Below, in pieces: positions 56,631 to 64,000 of a DNA stretch of 64,000 nucleotides. This DNA comes from AP-15 sp963701815. Its GTDB lineage: Bacteria; Pseudomonadota; Alphaproteobacteria; ATCC43930; CGMCC-115725. The DNA lies in NCBI GenBank assembly GCA_963701815.1, contig CAVPBN010000029.1, positions 20,887 to 84,886 of the forward strand, written 5' to 3'. Each line of letters starts with the position of its first letter. Position 1 is the first letter of the stretch. A model generated the notes under the pieces. The model worked only from the letters and a program-made list of their open reading frames with translations. It did not search any database and had not been told where the DNA came from. Position numbers and translations under genes: made by a program.

Positions 56631-56921
56631 ATGGAGAGCGCGGAAGGGTTAGCGGCGGATCTCGTCGGTTTCGCCATAACTGCCGGCGTCCCGCTCTATT
56701 TCGTGCTGCAAATCTGGTTGTTGCGGAGGCTGCGCGGCGGTTGGCGAAGAGCCGCGGCGATACCGTTGCTGCCGATGGCGGCAGTGCTGGTCTACACCTT
56801 TTATGCGTTTCTCGACGGCAGCAACCTGTTCCCGCTGGTGCTGATTTTCACCGCGCCGATTGCCGCGCTGTACCTGCTGGCGATCATGGCGTTGCAGCAC
56901 CTCGCTCGCCAATCGGTTTAG
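56631..56921 (+). CDS. Small three-helix membrane protein of unknown function
   Basis: A 96-residue protein with three hydrophobic segments (LVGFAITAGVPLYFVLQIWL, AIPLLPMAAVLVYTFYAFLD, LFPLVLIFTAPIAALYLLAI). GGGAGAG lies before the ATG at 56631. The open frame extends far upstream but that part is antisense-like shadow of the CoxL gene. It does not match a family I recognise. Converges with the ParB-like gene 17 bases later. Confidence 0.6.
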   Translation: MESAEGLAADLVGFAITAGVPLYFVLQIWLLRRLRGGWRRAAAIPLLPMAAVLVYTFYAFLDGSNLFPLVLIFTAPIAALYLLAIMALQHLARQSV

Positions 56922-56938
56922 TCGGGCGTGCCGATCGC

Positions 56939-57364
56939 TCAGATCGCTTGATCCGGACCGGGATCAGGCCGGTCCAGGCACCGGGTTTTCAGCTCGCAGG
57001 CCAGCAATCGGTCGTTCCAGCTTGCGTTTTCCGCAAAGGGATCGACGGCGACGGCCAAGGCGCGCCGATGCGCGTCGTCGAGATCGTCGAGGCCGATCGT
57101 CGGAACTCGCGGCCAGCCGAGACGCCGGCACGCCGCCAATCGGCCATTTCCTTCGATCACCCGCAGCCCGCTGTCGACGACGATCGGGACATCGACGCCA
57201 AACGCAAGGATGCTGGCGGCCAGCCGGCCAATTCGCAGCGAACTCTCCGGTCGCCGCTTGTCGGGGTCGGGGAGCAGCGCCTCGGTCGACCGCCAAACCA
57301 CCATCGCGGTTCGCAGCGACCGAAGACCGCCCGAAAATACCGCCTCGCCGCTGTCGATCGTCAT
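56939..57364 (-). CDS. Stand-alone ParB/Srx-like domain protein
   Basis: A 141-residue protein made of little more than the ParB N-terminal fold: RIGRLAASILAFGVDVPIVV, then VIEGNGRLAACRRLGWPRVP (the G-x-GR-x-A nucleotide-site motif) and VPTIGLDDLDDAHRRALAVA. In phage- and methylase-associated ParB proteins this domain is fused to a methyltransferase or helix-turn-helix part; here there is neither. A good sigma-70 promoter lies just upstream. It may be a CTP-binding switch protein or a remnant of a mobile element. Function unknown. Confidence 0.75.
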   Translation of the reverse strand: MTIDSGEAVFSGGLRSLRTAMVVWRSTEALLPDPDKRRPESSLRIGRLAASILAFGVDVPIVVDSGLRVIEGNGRLAACRRLGWPRVPTIGLDDLDDAHRRALAVAVDPFAENASWNDRLLACELKTRCLDRPDPGPDQAI

Positions 57365-57419
57365 TTATCGGACCCCGCTTTTCCGGATCAGCGACCGGGT
57401 GACGCCGGAGGCAGGGTGC

Positions 57420-57448
57420 AGTATCGGTTATTCGGCGATCGTTGTCAA
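57420..57448 (-). promoter_or_regulatory. Sigma-70 promoter of the ParB-like gene
   Basis: On the minus strand, a perfect TTGACA (57443-57448), a 17-base spacer and GATACT (57420-57425) lie about 55 bases before the start at 57364. The surrounding 57.43-57.49 kb stretch is AT-rich. This is the best promoter match I see in the window. Confidence 0.6.
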
Positions 57449-57538
57449 TAGCACAATAATATCATTCGCGCATTATCGATAGGACACGTTGGAGGGCAGC
57501 CGGCAGGCGAGGCGACGCCGGCCACGCCATCAAAATTC

Positions 57539-60500
57539 TCAGATATCGTGCACGTCGACGATCCCGGGCAATGACTTGACCGCGGCGCAGATGCCGCGGT
57601 CGACCTGATAGGCGCCGGGGATGGCGATCTCGACCTCGCGATCGGGCAGATCGAGCACGACCGAGACGCGCCCGCGGCCGCCCGCCTTGCGGCCGATCAG
57701 GCTCTTCAGACCGGTAAGCGCGCCGGCCTCGCCGAGAAACACCCGCAGCCCGGCCGCGGCATGGGCGACCACGTCGTCGAGCGGCTCGATTTTTTGCGCC
57801 ATCAGCCGCAGGGCCTCCTCTTCGCTGCGCACATCGACGGTGACGGCGAGCGGCTGGCCGCCGTCGAGCAAGGCACGGGACTGGCTCAGCATCTCGGCAA
57901 ACAGGGTCACCTCGAAAACCCCGCTCGGGTCCGACATCTGGACGAAGGCGAACCGGTTGCCGCGCGCCGAGGTGCGCTCCTTGCGGCCGATGACGATGCC
58001 GGCGAGCCGGAACCGGGTCGGCCCGTTCGCCGCCAACGCCGCCGGCAGATCGGCCCAGCGCAGGATGCCGGCGCGTTCGAGGCTCCGGCCATAGGTGTCG
58101 AGCGGATGGCTCGACAAATAGAACCCGATCGCCGCGAATTCCTGCTGCAATCTGTCCGCCGGCGGCCAATCCGCGATCTGCGGCAGCGACGGGCGGTCGG
58201 CGAGTCCGGCGCCGAACAGGCTGCCCTGCCCGTCCTGCCGCTCGGCCGAGGTGCGGGACGCTTCGTGCAGCAGCAATTCGGCGGCGGCAAAGGTTTGGGC
58301 GCGGTTGGGATCGAGCGCGTCGAACGCGCCCGCCTTGGCGAGGTTTTCGAACTGTGCGCGGTTGAAGATTTTGGCGTCCAGCCGCTGCGCCAGGTCGAAA
58401 AGGTCCTTGAACCGGCCGTTCTTGTCACGCTCGGCGACCAGCATTTGCATCGCCTGCAAGCCGACGCCTTTGACGGCGGCCAGGGCGTAACGGATCGCGG
58501 GCTTCCCGCTCGCGGGATCGTTCTCGACCGAGAAGGTCGGCTGCGAGCGGTTGATGTCGGGCGACAACAGCCGGATGCCGAGCCGGCCCAATTCCTGGCG
58601 CAGCATGTTCAATTTGTCGGTGTTGCCGAGATCCAAGGTCATCAGCGCCGCCATGAATTCGACCGGATGGTTCGCCTTCAGATAAGCGGTCTGATAGGTG
58701 ATCAGCGCGTATGCCGCGGCGTGCGGCTTGTTGAAGCCGTACCCGGCGAATTTGGCCATCTGGTCGAAAATCAGCTCGGCCCGCGGCTGGTCCACCCCAC
58801 GCGCCACGGCACCGTCGACGAATTGCTGGCGCTGGGCGTCCATCTCCGACTGGATCTTTTTGCCCATTGCGCGCCGCAGCAGGTCGGCGCTGCCGAGGCT
58901 ATAGCCCGCCAGCACCTGGGCGATCTGCATGACCTGCTCCTGGTAGGTCATCACCCCATAGGTTTCTTTGAGGATCGGCTCCAGCCTCGGGTGCAGGTAG
59001 TCGGCGGCTTCTTCGCCATGCTTGACCGCGATGTAGCGCGGGATGTTCTCCATCGGCCCAGGCCGGTACAGCGCGTTGGCGGCGACGATGTCCTCGAAGC
59101 GGTCGGGGCGCAGCTTGCGCAACATGTCGCGCACCCCTGCGCCTTCAACCTGAAAAACCCCGACGCTGTCGCCGCGCGCCAGAAGTTCGTAGCTCGCGCG
59201 ATCGTCGAGCGACAGATCGGCAAGATCGAGCCTCACCCCGCGCGCCTTCAGCAATTCGAGGCAGCGCGCCAACACGGTCAGGGTCTTGAGCCCGAGAAAG
59301 TCGAATTTTACCAGGCCTGCCAATTCGACCCACTTCATGCTGAACTGGGTCGCCGGCATATCCGAACGCGGGTCGCGATAAAGCGGCACCAGCTCGGCCA
59401 GCGGCCGATCGCCGATCACCACCCCGGCCGCATGGGTCGAGGCGTGGCGGTAGAGCCCTTCGAGCTTCAGCGCGATCTCGATCAGCCGCGCCACCGTTTC
59501 GTCGCCGTCGCGCAACTGCTGCAAAGCCGGCTCGCCGGCGATCGCGCGCTCGAGCGTGACCGGATGAGCCGGATTGTTCGGCACCAGCTTGCACAGCCGG
59601 TCGACCTGGCCATAGGGGATGCCGAGCACCCGGCCGACATCGCGCAACACCGCACGCGCCTGCAATTTCCCGAAGGTGATGATCTGCGCCACTCGGTCGT
59701 CGCCATATTTGTCGCGGACGTAGCGGATCACCTCGTCGCGCCGATCCTGGCAGAAATCGATGTCGAAATCCGGCATCGACACTCGCTCGGGGTTCAGAAA
59801 CCGCTCGAACAGCAGGCCGAAGCGCAGCGGGTCGAGGTCGGTGATCGTCAAGGCCCAGGCGACGACCGACCCGGCGCCCGAGCCGCGTCCGGGTCCGACC
59901 GGGATGCCGGCGCGCTTGGCCCATTGGATGAAATCGGCCACGATCAGAAAATAGCCGGCAAAGCCCATTGCGATGATCGTGCCGAGCTCGAAATCGATCC
60001 GCTCGCGATACGGGCGCGAAGCGGTCTCGTCGACCCCGGCCCGGGCGAGCCGGGAATCGAGACCGGCCTGCGCGGCGCGGCGCAGGGCAGCCTCCTCGGT
60101 CTCGCCGGGTCCGGTCGGAAACGTCGGCAGGATCGGTTGGCGCGGCTGCGGGATGAAGGCGCAGCGCCGGGCGATGACCAGGGTGTTGTCGCAAGCCTCG
60201 GGCAGATCGGCAAAGAGCGCCCGCATCTCCGCCGCCGGCCGGAAATAGTGCAGCGGCGTCAAGCGCCGGCGCTGATTGTCGGCAACGACCGTGCCCTGCG
60301 CGATACACATCAGCGCGTCATGCGCCTCGTAGAAATCGCGGTCGGGAAAATAGGCGTCATTGGTAGCGACGAGCGGCAGCCCGTGCCGGTAGGCCAAGTC
60401 GATCAGACCCGGCTCGCTGTGCGCCTCGCCCGGAGAGTCATGGCGAGCCAGCTCGATATAGAGCCGGCCGGGAAACGCGGCCCGCAGCCGGTCCAGCACA

Positions 60501-60988
60501 GCCTCGGCCGCCTCGGCTTGACCTTCGGCGAGCAGACGGCCGACCGGACCGGCGGGCCCGCCGGTCAGGCAGATCAGCCCCTCGCCGGCCGCGGCGAGGT
60601 CGCCTAAACCGGTCGCGGGTTCGGCCGATCCCTCGCCGGCGAGATAGGAACGGCTGACCAGAGCCAGGAGATTGCGATACCCGATCTCGCTCTGCACCAA
60701 CAGCACGATCCGGTCCGGCTCGGTCGGCCGCCCCGGCGAAATATTCCTCCGGCATCCCTCGTCCCGCGTCGCGAGAGCCACCTCGCAGCCGATGATCGGC
60801 TGAATGCCGGCCTCGGCGCAGGCGATGGCGAATTCGAGAGCGCCGAATAGATTGCCGGTGTCGGTGATCGCCACCGCGGGCATCCGTTCGGTTCGGCACA
60901 AATGCGCCAGTTCCTTGATTCGGATCGCCCCGGCCGACAGCGAATAGGCGGTATGGACGCGCAGATGAATAAAAGCGGCGTGCGGCAT
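57539..60988 (-). CDS. dnaE: DNA polymerase III subunit alpha
   Basis: Replicative polymerase. About 1149 residues from the ATG at 60988 (MPHAAFIHLRVHTAYSLSAG). Domains in order: PHP (residues 1-270), polymerase palm with the catalytic aspartates in MPDFDIDFCQDRRDE (about 405-407) and FDFLGLKTLTVL (about 558), fingers, helix-hairpin-helix region, and a C-terminal OB fold (FRLAGIVIGRKERTSARGNR). Upstream in-frame ATGs add unlikely residues. The next gene upstream on this strand is lolD, and the order lolE-lolD-dnaE is common in alphaproteobacteria. Confidence 0.97.
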   Translation of the reverse strand: MPHAAFIHLRVHTAYSLSAGAIRIKELAHLCRTERMPAVAITDTGNLFGALEFAIACAEAGIQPIIGCEVALATRDEGCRRNISPGRPTEPDRIVLLVQSEIGYRNLLALVSRSYLAGEGSAEPATGLGDLAAAGEGLICLTGGPAGPVGRLLAEGQAEAAEAVLDRLRAAFPGRLYIELARHDSPGEAHSEPGLIDLAYRHGLPLVATNDAYFPDRDFYEAHDALMCIAQGTVVADNQRRRLTPLHYFRPAAEMRALFADLPEACDNTLVIARRCAFIPQPRQPILPTFPTGPGETEEAALRRAAQAGLDSRLARAGVDETASRPYRERIDFELGTIIAMGFAGYFLIVADFIQWAKRAGIPVGPGRGSGAGSVVAWALTITDLDPLRFGLLFERFLNPERVSMPDFDIDFCQDRRDEVIRYVRDKYGDDRVAQIITFGKLQARAVLRDVGRVLGIPYGQVDRLCKLVPNNPAHPVTLERAIAGEPALQQLRDGDETVARLIEIALKLEGLYRHASTHAAGVVIGDRPLAELVPLYRDPRSDMPATQFSMKWVELAGLVKFDFLGLKTLTVLARCLELLKARGVRLDLADLSLDDRASYELLARGDSVGVFQVEGAGVRDMLRKLRPDRFEDIVAANALYRPGPMENIPRYIAVKHGEEAADYLHPRLEPILKETYGVMTYQEQVMQIAQVLAGYSLGSADLLRRAMGKKIQSEMDAQRQQFVDGAVARGVDQPRAELIFDQMAKFAGYGFNKPHAAAYALITYQTAYLKANHPVEFMAALMTLDLGNTDKLNMLRQELGRLGIRLLSPDINRSQPTFSVENDPASGKPAIRYALAAVKGVGLQAMQMLVAERDKNGRFKDLFDLAQRLDAKIFNRAQFENLAKAGAFDALDPNRAQTFAAAELLLHEASRTSAERQDGQGSLFGAGLADRPSLPQIADWPPADRLQQEFAAIGFYLSSHPLDTYGRSLERAGILRWADLPAALAANGPTRFRLAGIVIGRKERTSARGNRFAFVQMSDPSGVFEVTLFAEMLSQSRALLDGGQPLAVTVDVRSEEEALRLMAQKIEPLDDVVAHAAAGLRVFLGEAGALTGLKSLIGRKAGGRGRVSVVLDLPDREVEIAIPGAYQVDRGICAAVKSLPGIVDVHDI

Positions 60989-61101
60989 GCCGCAGCATCG
61001 CATGGACGCGGCGGAAAGCCAGCCAAGTCCGCGATCGCCAGGCAAACCGCCGCCTGGGCCGGCGCTGAACAGGCGACCGCGCTCCCGCCGATTCGGACCG
61101 G

Positions 61102-61800
61102 CTAAGCGAGCGCTCTGAGCCTGCCGTCCTCGAGGGCGACGATGCGGTCGAGGCGGCGGGTGAGTTCGAGGTTGTGGGTGGCGATCAGCGCGGCAAGGCC
61201 GGTGCGGCGGACCAGGTCGAGCAATGTGTCCAGCACCCCCTCGCCGGTCGCATGATCGAGATTGCCGGTCGGCTCGTCGGCGAGCAGGATCTTGGGGTCG
61301 TTGGCCAATGCCCGGACGATCGCTACGCGCTGCTGCTCCCCGCCGGAGAGCCGGGCCGGCCGGTGCCCGGCGCGCGCCGCCAGCCCGACCCGGCTCAGCA
61401 GATCAGCCGCTTTTCCCCGCGCGCGGGCCCGGCCGATGCCGGCAATCATCTGCGGCAGCATGACGTTTTCCTGCGCCGAGAATTCGGGCAGCAGGTGATG
61501 AAATTGGTAGACAAACCCCAGTTCCGAGCGGCGCAGCAAGGTCCGCTGCTGATCCGACAGACCACCGCAATCCCGGCCGCCGATCAGCACCGCACCGCCA
61601 TCCGGGCGTTCGAGCAGACCGGCCACATGCAACAGGGTCGACTTGCCGGCGCCGGAGGGGCCGACCAACGCCACGACCTCACCGGCGTGCAGGACGAGGT
61701 CGATCCCGCCCAGCACGGCGATCTCGGCGCCGCCGTTGTTGAACACCCGCCGCACGCCGCGCAATTCGAGCGCCGGCTCCCCCGACATCGGCAGAGTCAT
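61102..61800 (-). CDS. lolD: Lipoprotein-releasing ABC transporter ATPase LolD
   Basis: Energises release of outer-membrane lipoproteins from the inner membrane to LolA. Walker A GPSGAGKSTLLHVAG, Q-loop FVYQFHHLLPEFSAQENVML (typical LolD wording), signature LSGGEQQRVAIVRAL, Walker B ILLADEPTGNLD, and switch His in ATHNLEL. About 232 residues; start at 61800, overlapping the lolE stop by ATGA. An upstream ATG at 61845 would extend into lolE. Confidence 0.95.
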   Translation of the reverse strand: MTLPMSGEPALELRGVRRVFNNGGAEIAVLGGIDLVLHAGEVVALVGPSGAGKSTLLHVAGLLERPDGGAVLIGGRDCGGLSDQQRTLLRRSELGFVYQFHHLLPEFSAQENVMLPQMIAGIGRARARGKAADLLSRVGLAARAGHRPARLSGGEQQRVAIVRALANDPKILLADEPTGNLDHATGEGVLDTLLDLVRRTGLAALIATHNLELTRRLDRIVALEDGRLRALA

Positions 61801-63041
61801 TCGTAGCGCAGCGCCTCGACCGGGTCGAGGCGGGCTGCCCGCCACGACGGGTAGAGCGTGGCCAGAAACGACAGGGCCAGCGCCATGATCGCAACACTCG
61901 CGACCTCGCCCGCGTCGAGCCGCGCCGGGATCCGTGTAAAGAAATAGATTTCCGCCGAGAACAAGTCGGTTCCGATCATTTTTTGAATGGCTTCACGAAT
62001 TCTCTCGATGTTTTGCGTGAAGAGAATGCCGAGCAACAGCCCGGCGACCGTGCCGAGGATGCCGATGCTCGCTCCGGACAGCATGAAGATGCGCAGGATC
62101 ATGCCGCGCGAGGCGCCCATTGTCCGCAGGATGGCGATGTCGCGGCCCTTGTCCTTCACCATCATGATCATGCTCGAAATGATGTTGAAGGCAGCGACGA
62201 CGATGATCAAGGTCAATATCAAAAACATAACATTACGTTCGATTTCTACTGCATTGAAAAGACTTGAATTGGCCTGCTGCCAATCGACGATCCGCAGCGG
62301 GCGGTCGAGGGTGGAGGCAATCAGCCTTGCCGGCTCCCGCACCCGATCGGGGTCGGCGAGGAAAACCTCGAGGCTGGTCGCGGCGTCGGGGACCTGGAAA
62401 AACAGCTGCGCAGCGGCGAGCGGGGCATAGATGAAGCTGTTGTCGTATTCGTACATGCCGACGTCGAACAGGGCGACGACATGGTAGGTCTTGATCCGCG
62501 GCATTGTGCCAAAAGCGGTGGCCGTCCCCTGCGGCGAAATCACGGTGACGGCGCTGCCGACCCTGACCCCCAACCGGCGCGCCAGGCGGTCGCCGATGGC
62601 GATTGCGTCATCGCCGAAACCGGCGAGCGAGCCTTCGACGATATGCTCCGAGACCAGCTTCAGTCGGCGCAGGTCGTCAGGCCGCATCCCGCGCACCAGC
62701 GCGCCCGCAGCGCCGAACCCGGTGGTCGCCATGACCTGTCCCTCGACCACCGGGAGCGCAGCGGTGACACCGGGAAGCCGCTCGATCTTTTGTGCCGCGG
62801 CCGCGAAACCGGCGAGCGGACCGGACTCGGCATAAACGCCCAAAGCGCCGTTCAGACCGAGGATGCGGCCGAGCAGATCGGCGCGAAACCCGTTCATGAC
62901 CGACATCACGATAATCAGCGTGGCGACGCCGAGGGCGATCCCGAGCAGCGAAAAGATCGCGATGACCGAGACGAACCCTTCCTGGCGCCGCGCCCGCAGA
63001 TAGCGGAACGCAACCATCCGCTCGAAAGCATCGAAGATCAC
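61797..63041 (-). CDS. lolE: Lipoprotein-releasing ABC transporter permease (LolC/LolE family)
   Basis: Inner-membrane permease of the Lol system, 414 residues. The opening FERMVAFRYLRARRQEGFVS and the first membrane segment FSLLGIALGVATLIIVMSVM are family hallmarks, followed by a large periplasmic domain and three C-terminal segments (NIISSMIMMVKDKGRDIAIL, SIGILGTVAGLLLGILFT). A single LolC/E-type permease is normal in alphaproteobacteria. GTG start at 63041 overlaps the upstream gene's stop (GTGA); an ATG at 63017 is an alternative. Confidence 0.93.
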   Translation of the reverse strand: MIFDAFERMVAFRYLRARRQEGFVSVIAIFSLLGIALGVATLIIVMSVMNGFRADLLGRILGLNGALGVYAESGPLAGFAAAAQKIERLPGVTAALPVVEGQVMATTGFGAAGALVRGMRPDDLRRLKLVSEHIVEGSLAGFGDDAIAIGDRLARRLGVRVGSAVTVISPQGTATAFGTMPRIKTYHVVALFDVGMYEYDNSFIYAPLAAAQLFFQVPDAATSLEVFLADPDRVREPARLIASTLDRPLRIVDWQQANSSLFNAVEIERNVMFLILTLIIVVAAFNIISSMIMMVKDKGRDIAILRTMGASRGMILRIFMLSGASIGILGTVAGLLLGILFTQNIERIREAIQKMIGTDLFSAEIYFFTRIPARLDAGEVASVAIMALALSFLATLYPSWRAARLDPVEALRYE

Positions 63042-63430
63042 CGGCGGTCTGCTTCGGCGAGTGGTTTGATCGCGTCCAGCACGTCCTCGGTGTATTCGAT
63101 CACCCCATTCCAATAATCGGTCAGAGCACGCTCGTTCAGTTCTATCCACCGTTTGACGAGCTCGAATTCGCGAGCGCTGATCCGGCCCCGCACGATGTGG
63201 GGCGAAGGGCGAACCGCGACGGTAATCATGTCCGATGGGCGGACCTTTGCGGCGCGCGCAAGCTTGACCCGAACGTCGTGCCGCGCCCCGCCCTTTTGCG
63301 AAATAAACACCACAAACGGCAATCCCGTGCGATCGGGCCGTAAATTCGCCATGTCGAAGCTCGCCTGCCCGGCGCTTGTTTCGGGTTCGATCTCTTTGAC
63401 GGCCAACTCAAAACGCCTTCCCAGTCGCAT
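63038..63430 (-). CDS. Conserved small protein of unknown function
   Basis: A protein of up to 130 residues. The conserved part begins at MANLRPDRTGLPFVVFISQK (an alternative start at 63352), continues GARHDVRVKLARAA and ends with WIELNERALTDYWNGVIEYT, a tail I associate with short uncharacterised proteins in rhizobia. Its stop overlaps the lolE start by four bases, so it has been inserted into, or recruited to, the proS-lolE transcription unit. No function can be given. Confidence 0.7.
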   Translation of the reverse strand: MRLGRRFELAVKEIEPETSAGQASFDMANLRPDRTGLPFVVFISQKGGARHDVRVKLARAAKVRPSDMITVAVRPSPHIVRGRISAREFELVKRWIELNERALTDYWNGVIEYTEDVLDAIKPLAEADRR

Positions 63431-63462
63431 GTTGCACTTAGATGATGGGTGTCGCGCTCGTT

Positions 63463-63906
63463 CTACCCATTCTGCACGCCAGGGGGATGGAGTTGCTCGG
63501 CCCTTCGGAAAAGCTCGATAAGTCCGGGCTGATCGTGGCCCACGGAACTCGTGATTTCACCCAGCTCTGATGGGTGGCGTGCACGACCGTCGCAATCGTC
63601 AAGACACCCTGCTTTTAGAAAATATGTGCCGGAATGCTGCGGCGACGATGTATAAAGTGGTGAACCGCACTCTGGACAAAAGTGTCTCGTCAATTCGTTG
63701 CCGCTGTCGCCGGGTTTCGTGAATACCTTAGGGATTCCTCTTAAGATACGAAGGTGCTGTACTTCCACGCGAACTCCAATGTTGAAAGCGCTGCCCGTGC
63801 ATCTTCTGCAGTCGGCACAATGGCAGTAATTGGCAGGGCCCGTATCTCCATCATATTCGTATCGGGCCGCACCGCACAGGCATCCGCCAGTCAAGACGCC
63901 GGACAT
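63463..63906 (-). CDS. GFA/CENP-V-domain protein
   Basis: A 147-residue protein of the glutathione-dependent formaldehyde-activating (GFA) fold. Zinc-binding cysteines are arranged as GGCLCGAARY, YCHCADCRRCTG and HFCPECGSPLY, the standard pattern of two zinc sites. FNIGVRVEVQHLRILRGIPK fits the beta core. Start at 63906 (MSGVLTGG) preferred over a longer form. Many members have no proven role in formaldehyde metabolism. It lies between proS and lolE, usually direct neighbours in alphaproteobacteria. Its lower GC and different codon use suggest a later arrival. Confidence 0.88.
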   Translation of the reverse strand: MSGVLTGGCLCGAARYEYDGDTGPANYCHCADCRRCTGSAFNIGVRVEVQHLRILRGIPKVFTKPGDSGNELTRHFCPECGSPLYTSSPQHSGTYFLKAGCLDDCDGRARHPSELGEITSSVGHDQPGLIELFRRAEQLHPPGVQNG

Positions 63907-63923
63907 AAGCCCTCCCTCCAAGC

Positions 63924-64000
63924 CTATGCTGTCGTCAGCCGAGCGAGCGCCGCTTCGATCGGCGCCTCCCGGCGTTCACCGGAGCGGCGGTTCTTGAGCT
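63924..64000 (-). CDS. proS: Proline-tRNA ligase, C-terminal end only
   Basis: The last 24 codons of a minus-strand gene that continues beyond the window: LKNRRSGERREAPIEAALAR followed by LTTA and a stop at 63924. The ELKNR-tGER-E-alaAL pattern matches the end of alphaproteobacterial ProRS, where a glutamyl-type loop precedes the last helix. The position ahead of lolE agrees with the usual proS-lolE-lolD-dnaE order. Too short for more than a tentative but well-supported call. Confidence 0.75.
   Translation of the reverse strand, partial: LKNRRSGERREAPIEAALARLTTA

Noticed and set aside
57761..60607. 948-residue open frame antisense to dnaE
   Set aside because: Arg/His/Gln-rich composition and perfect opposition to a complete dnaE; a shadow frame of GC-rich coding DNA.

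Overview
The window reads as chromosomal DNA of a GC-rich alphaproteobacterium; a Rhodospirillales- or Hyphomicrobiales-like organism is my best guess, but the order is not provable from sequence alone. The clues are ctrA next to chpT, the block rpmF-plsX-fabH-ihfA-merR, a BamE lipoprotein divergent from a cytochrome bc1 chaperone, a K+-independent H+-pyrophosphatase, a Tad/Cpa pilus operon, and the order proS-lolE-lolD-dnaE. There is no rRNA, CRISPR array, complete insertion sequence or prophage. One tRNA-Pro(GGG) is present.

Layout. 1-4.8 kb: end of infA, an RhlE-like RNA helicase, a small Rieske ferredoxin, a TusA-like/iron alcohol dehydrogenase pair and a VapBC module with a palindromic operator. 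4.8-14.9 kb: housekeeping genes on the minus strand (era, recO, parC; then bc1 chaperone, DUF177, rpmF, plsX, fabH, ihfA, merR, tRNA). 14.4-18.3 kb: bamE, hppA and an SMP-30 lactonase. 18.2-24 kb: a disturbed zone with a truncated LamG-like gene, a frameshifted zinc alcohol dehydrogenase, a class III adenylate cyclase broken in more than ten places, and small unknown genes. 24-33 kb: an MFS transporter, then cpaA-cpaB-cpaE-cpaF-tadB-tadC with tadD convergent. 33-48 kb: alaS, nadE, a DedA protein, an SPFH protein, a GST, an SDR-CaiB-CitE operon, then ctrA facing chpT. 48.6-57.4 kb: an oxalate/formate-type transporter with its tiny partner, and a molybdenum-cofactor neighbourhood (mobA, fdhD, moaA, an orphan CoxL-like subunit) with nadK. 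57.5-64 kb: dnaE, lolD, lolE, two accessory genes and the end of proS.

How genes connect. CtrA and its phosphotransferase ChpT lie head to tail with overlapping 3' ends. The only full CtrA box I find in the window (TTAA-N7-TTAA) sits upstream of the Tad pilus operon, which suggests cell-cycle control of the pilus as in Caulobacter. That Tad operon goes straight from cpaB to cpaE, so it has no secretin (cpaC), no cpaD, and no visible Flp pilin or TadE/F/G.

Sequence quality. Eight otherwise well-preserved genes, including the essential alaS, each have one reading-frame break, and every break is explained by one extra base. The adenylate cyclase shows the same insertion-only pattern at far higher density. 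Insertion errors in the assembly are the simplest explanation, so gene-loss conclusions for these loci should be held back.
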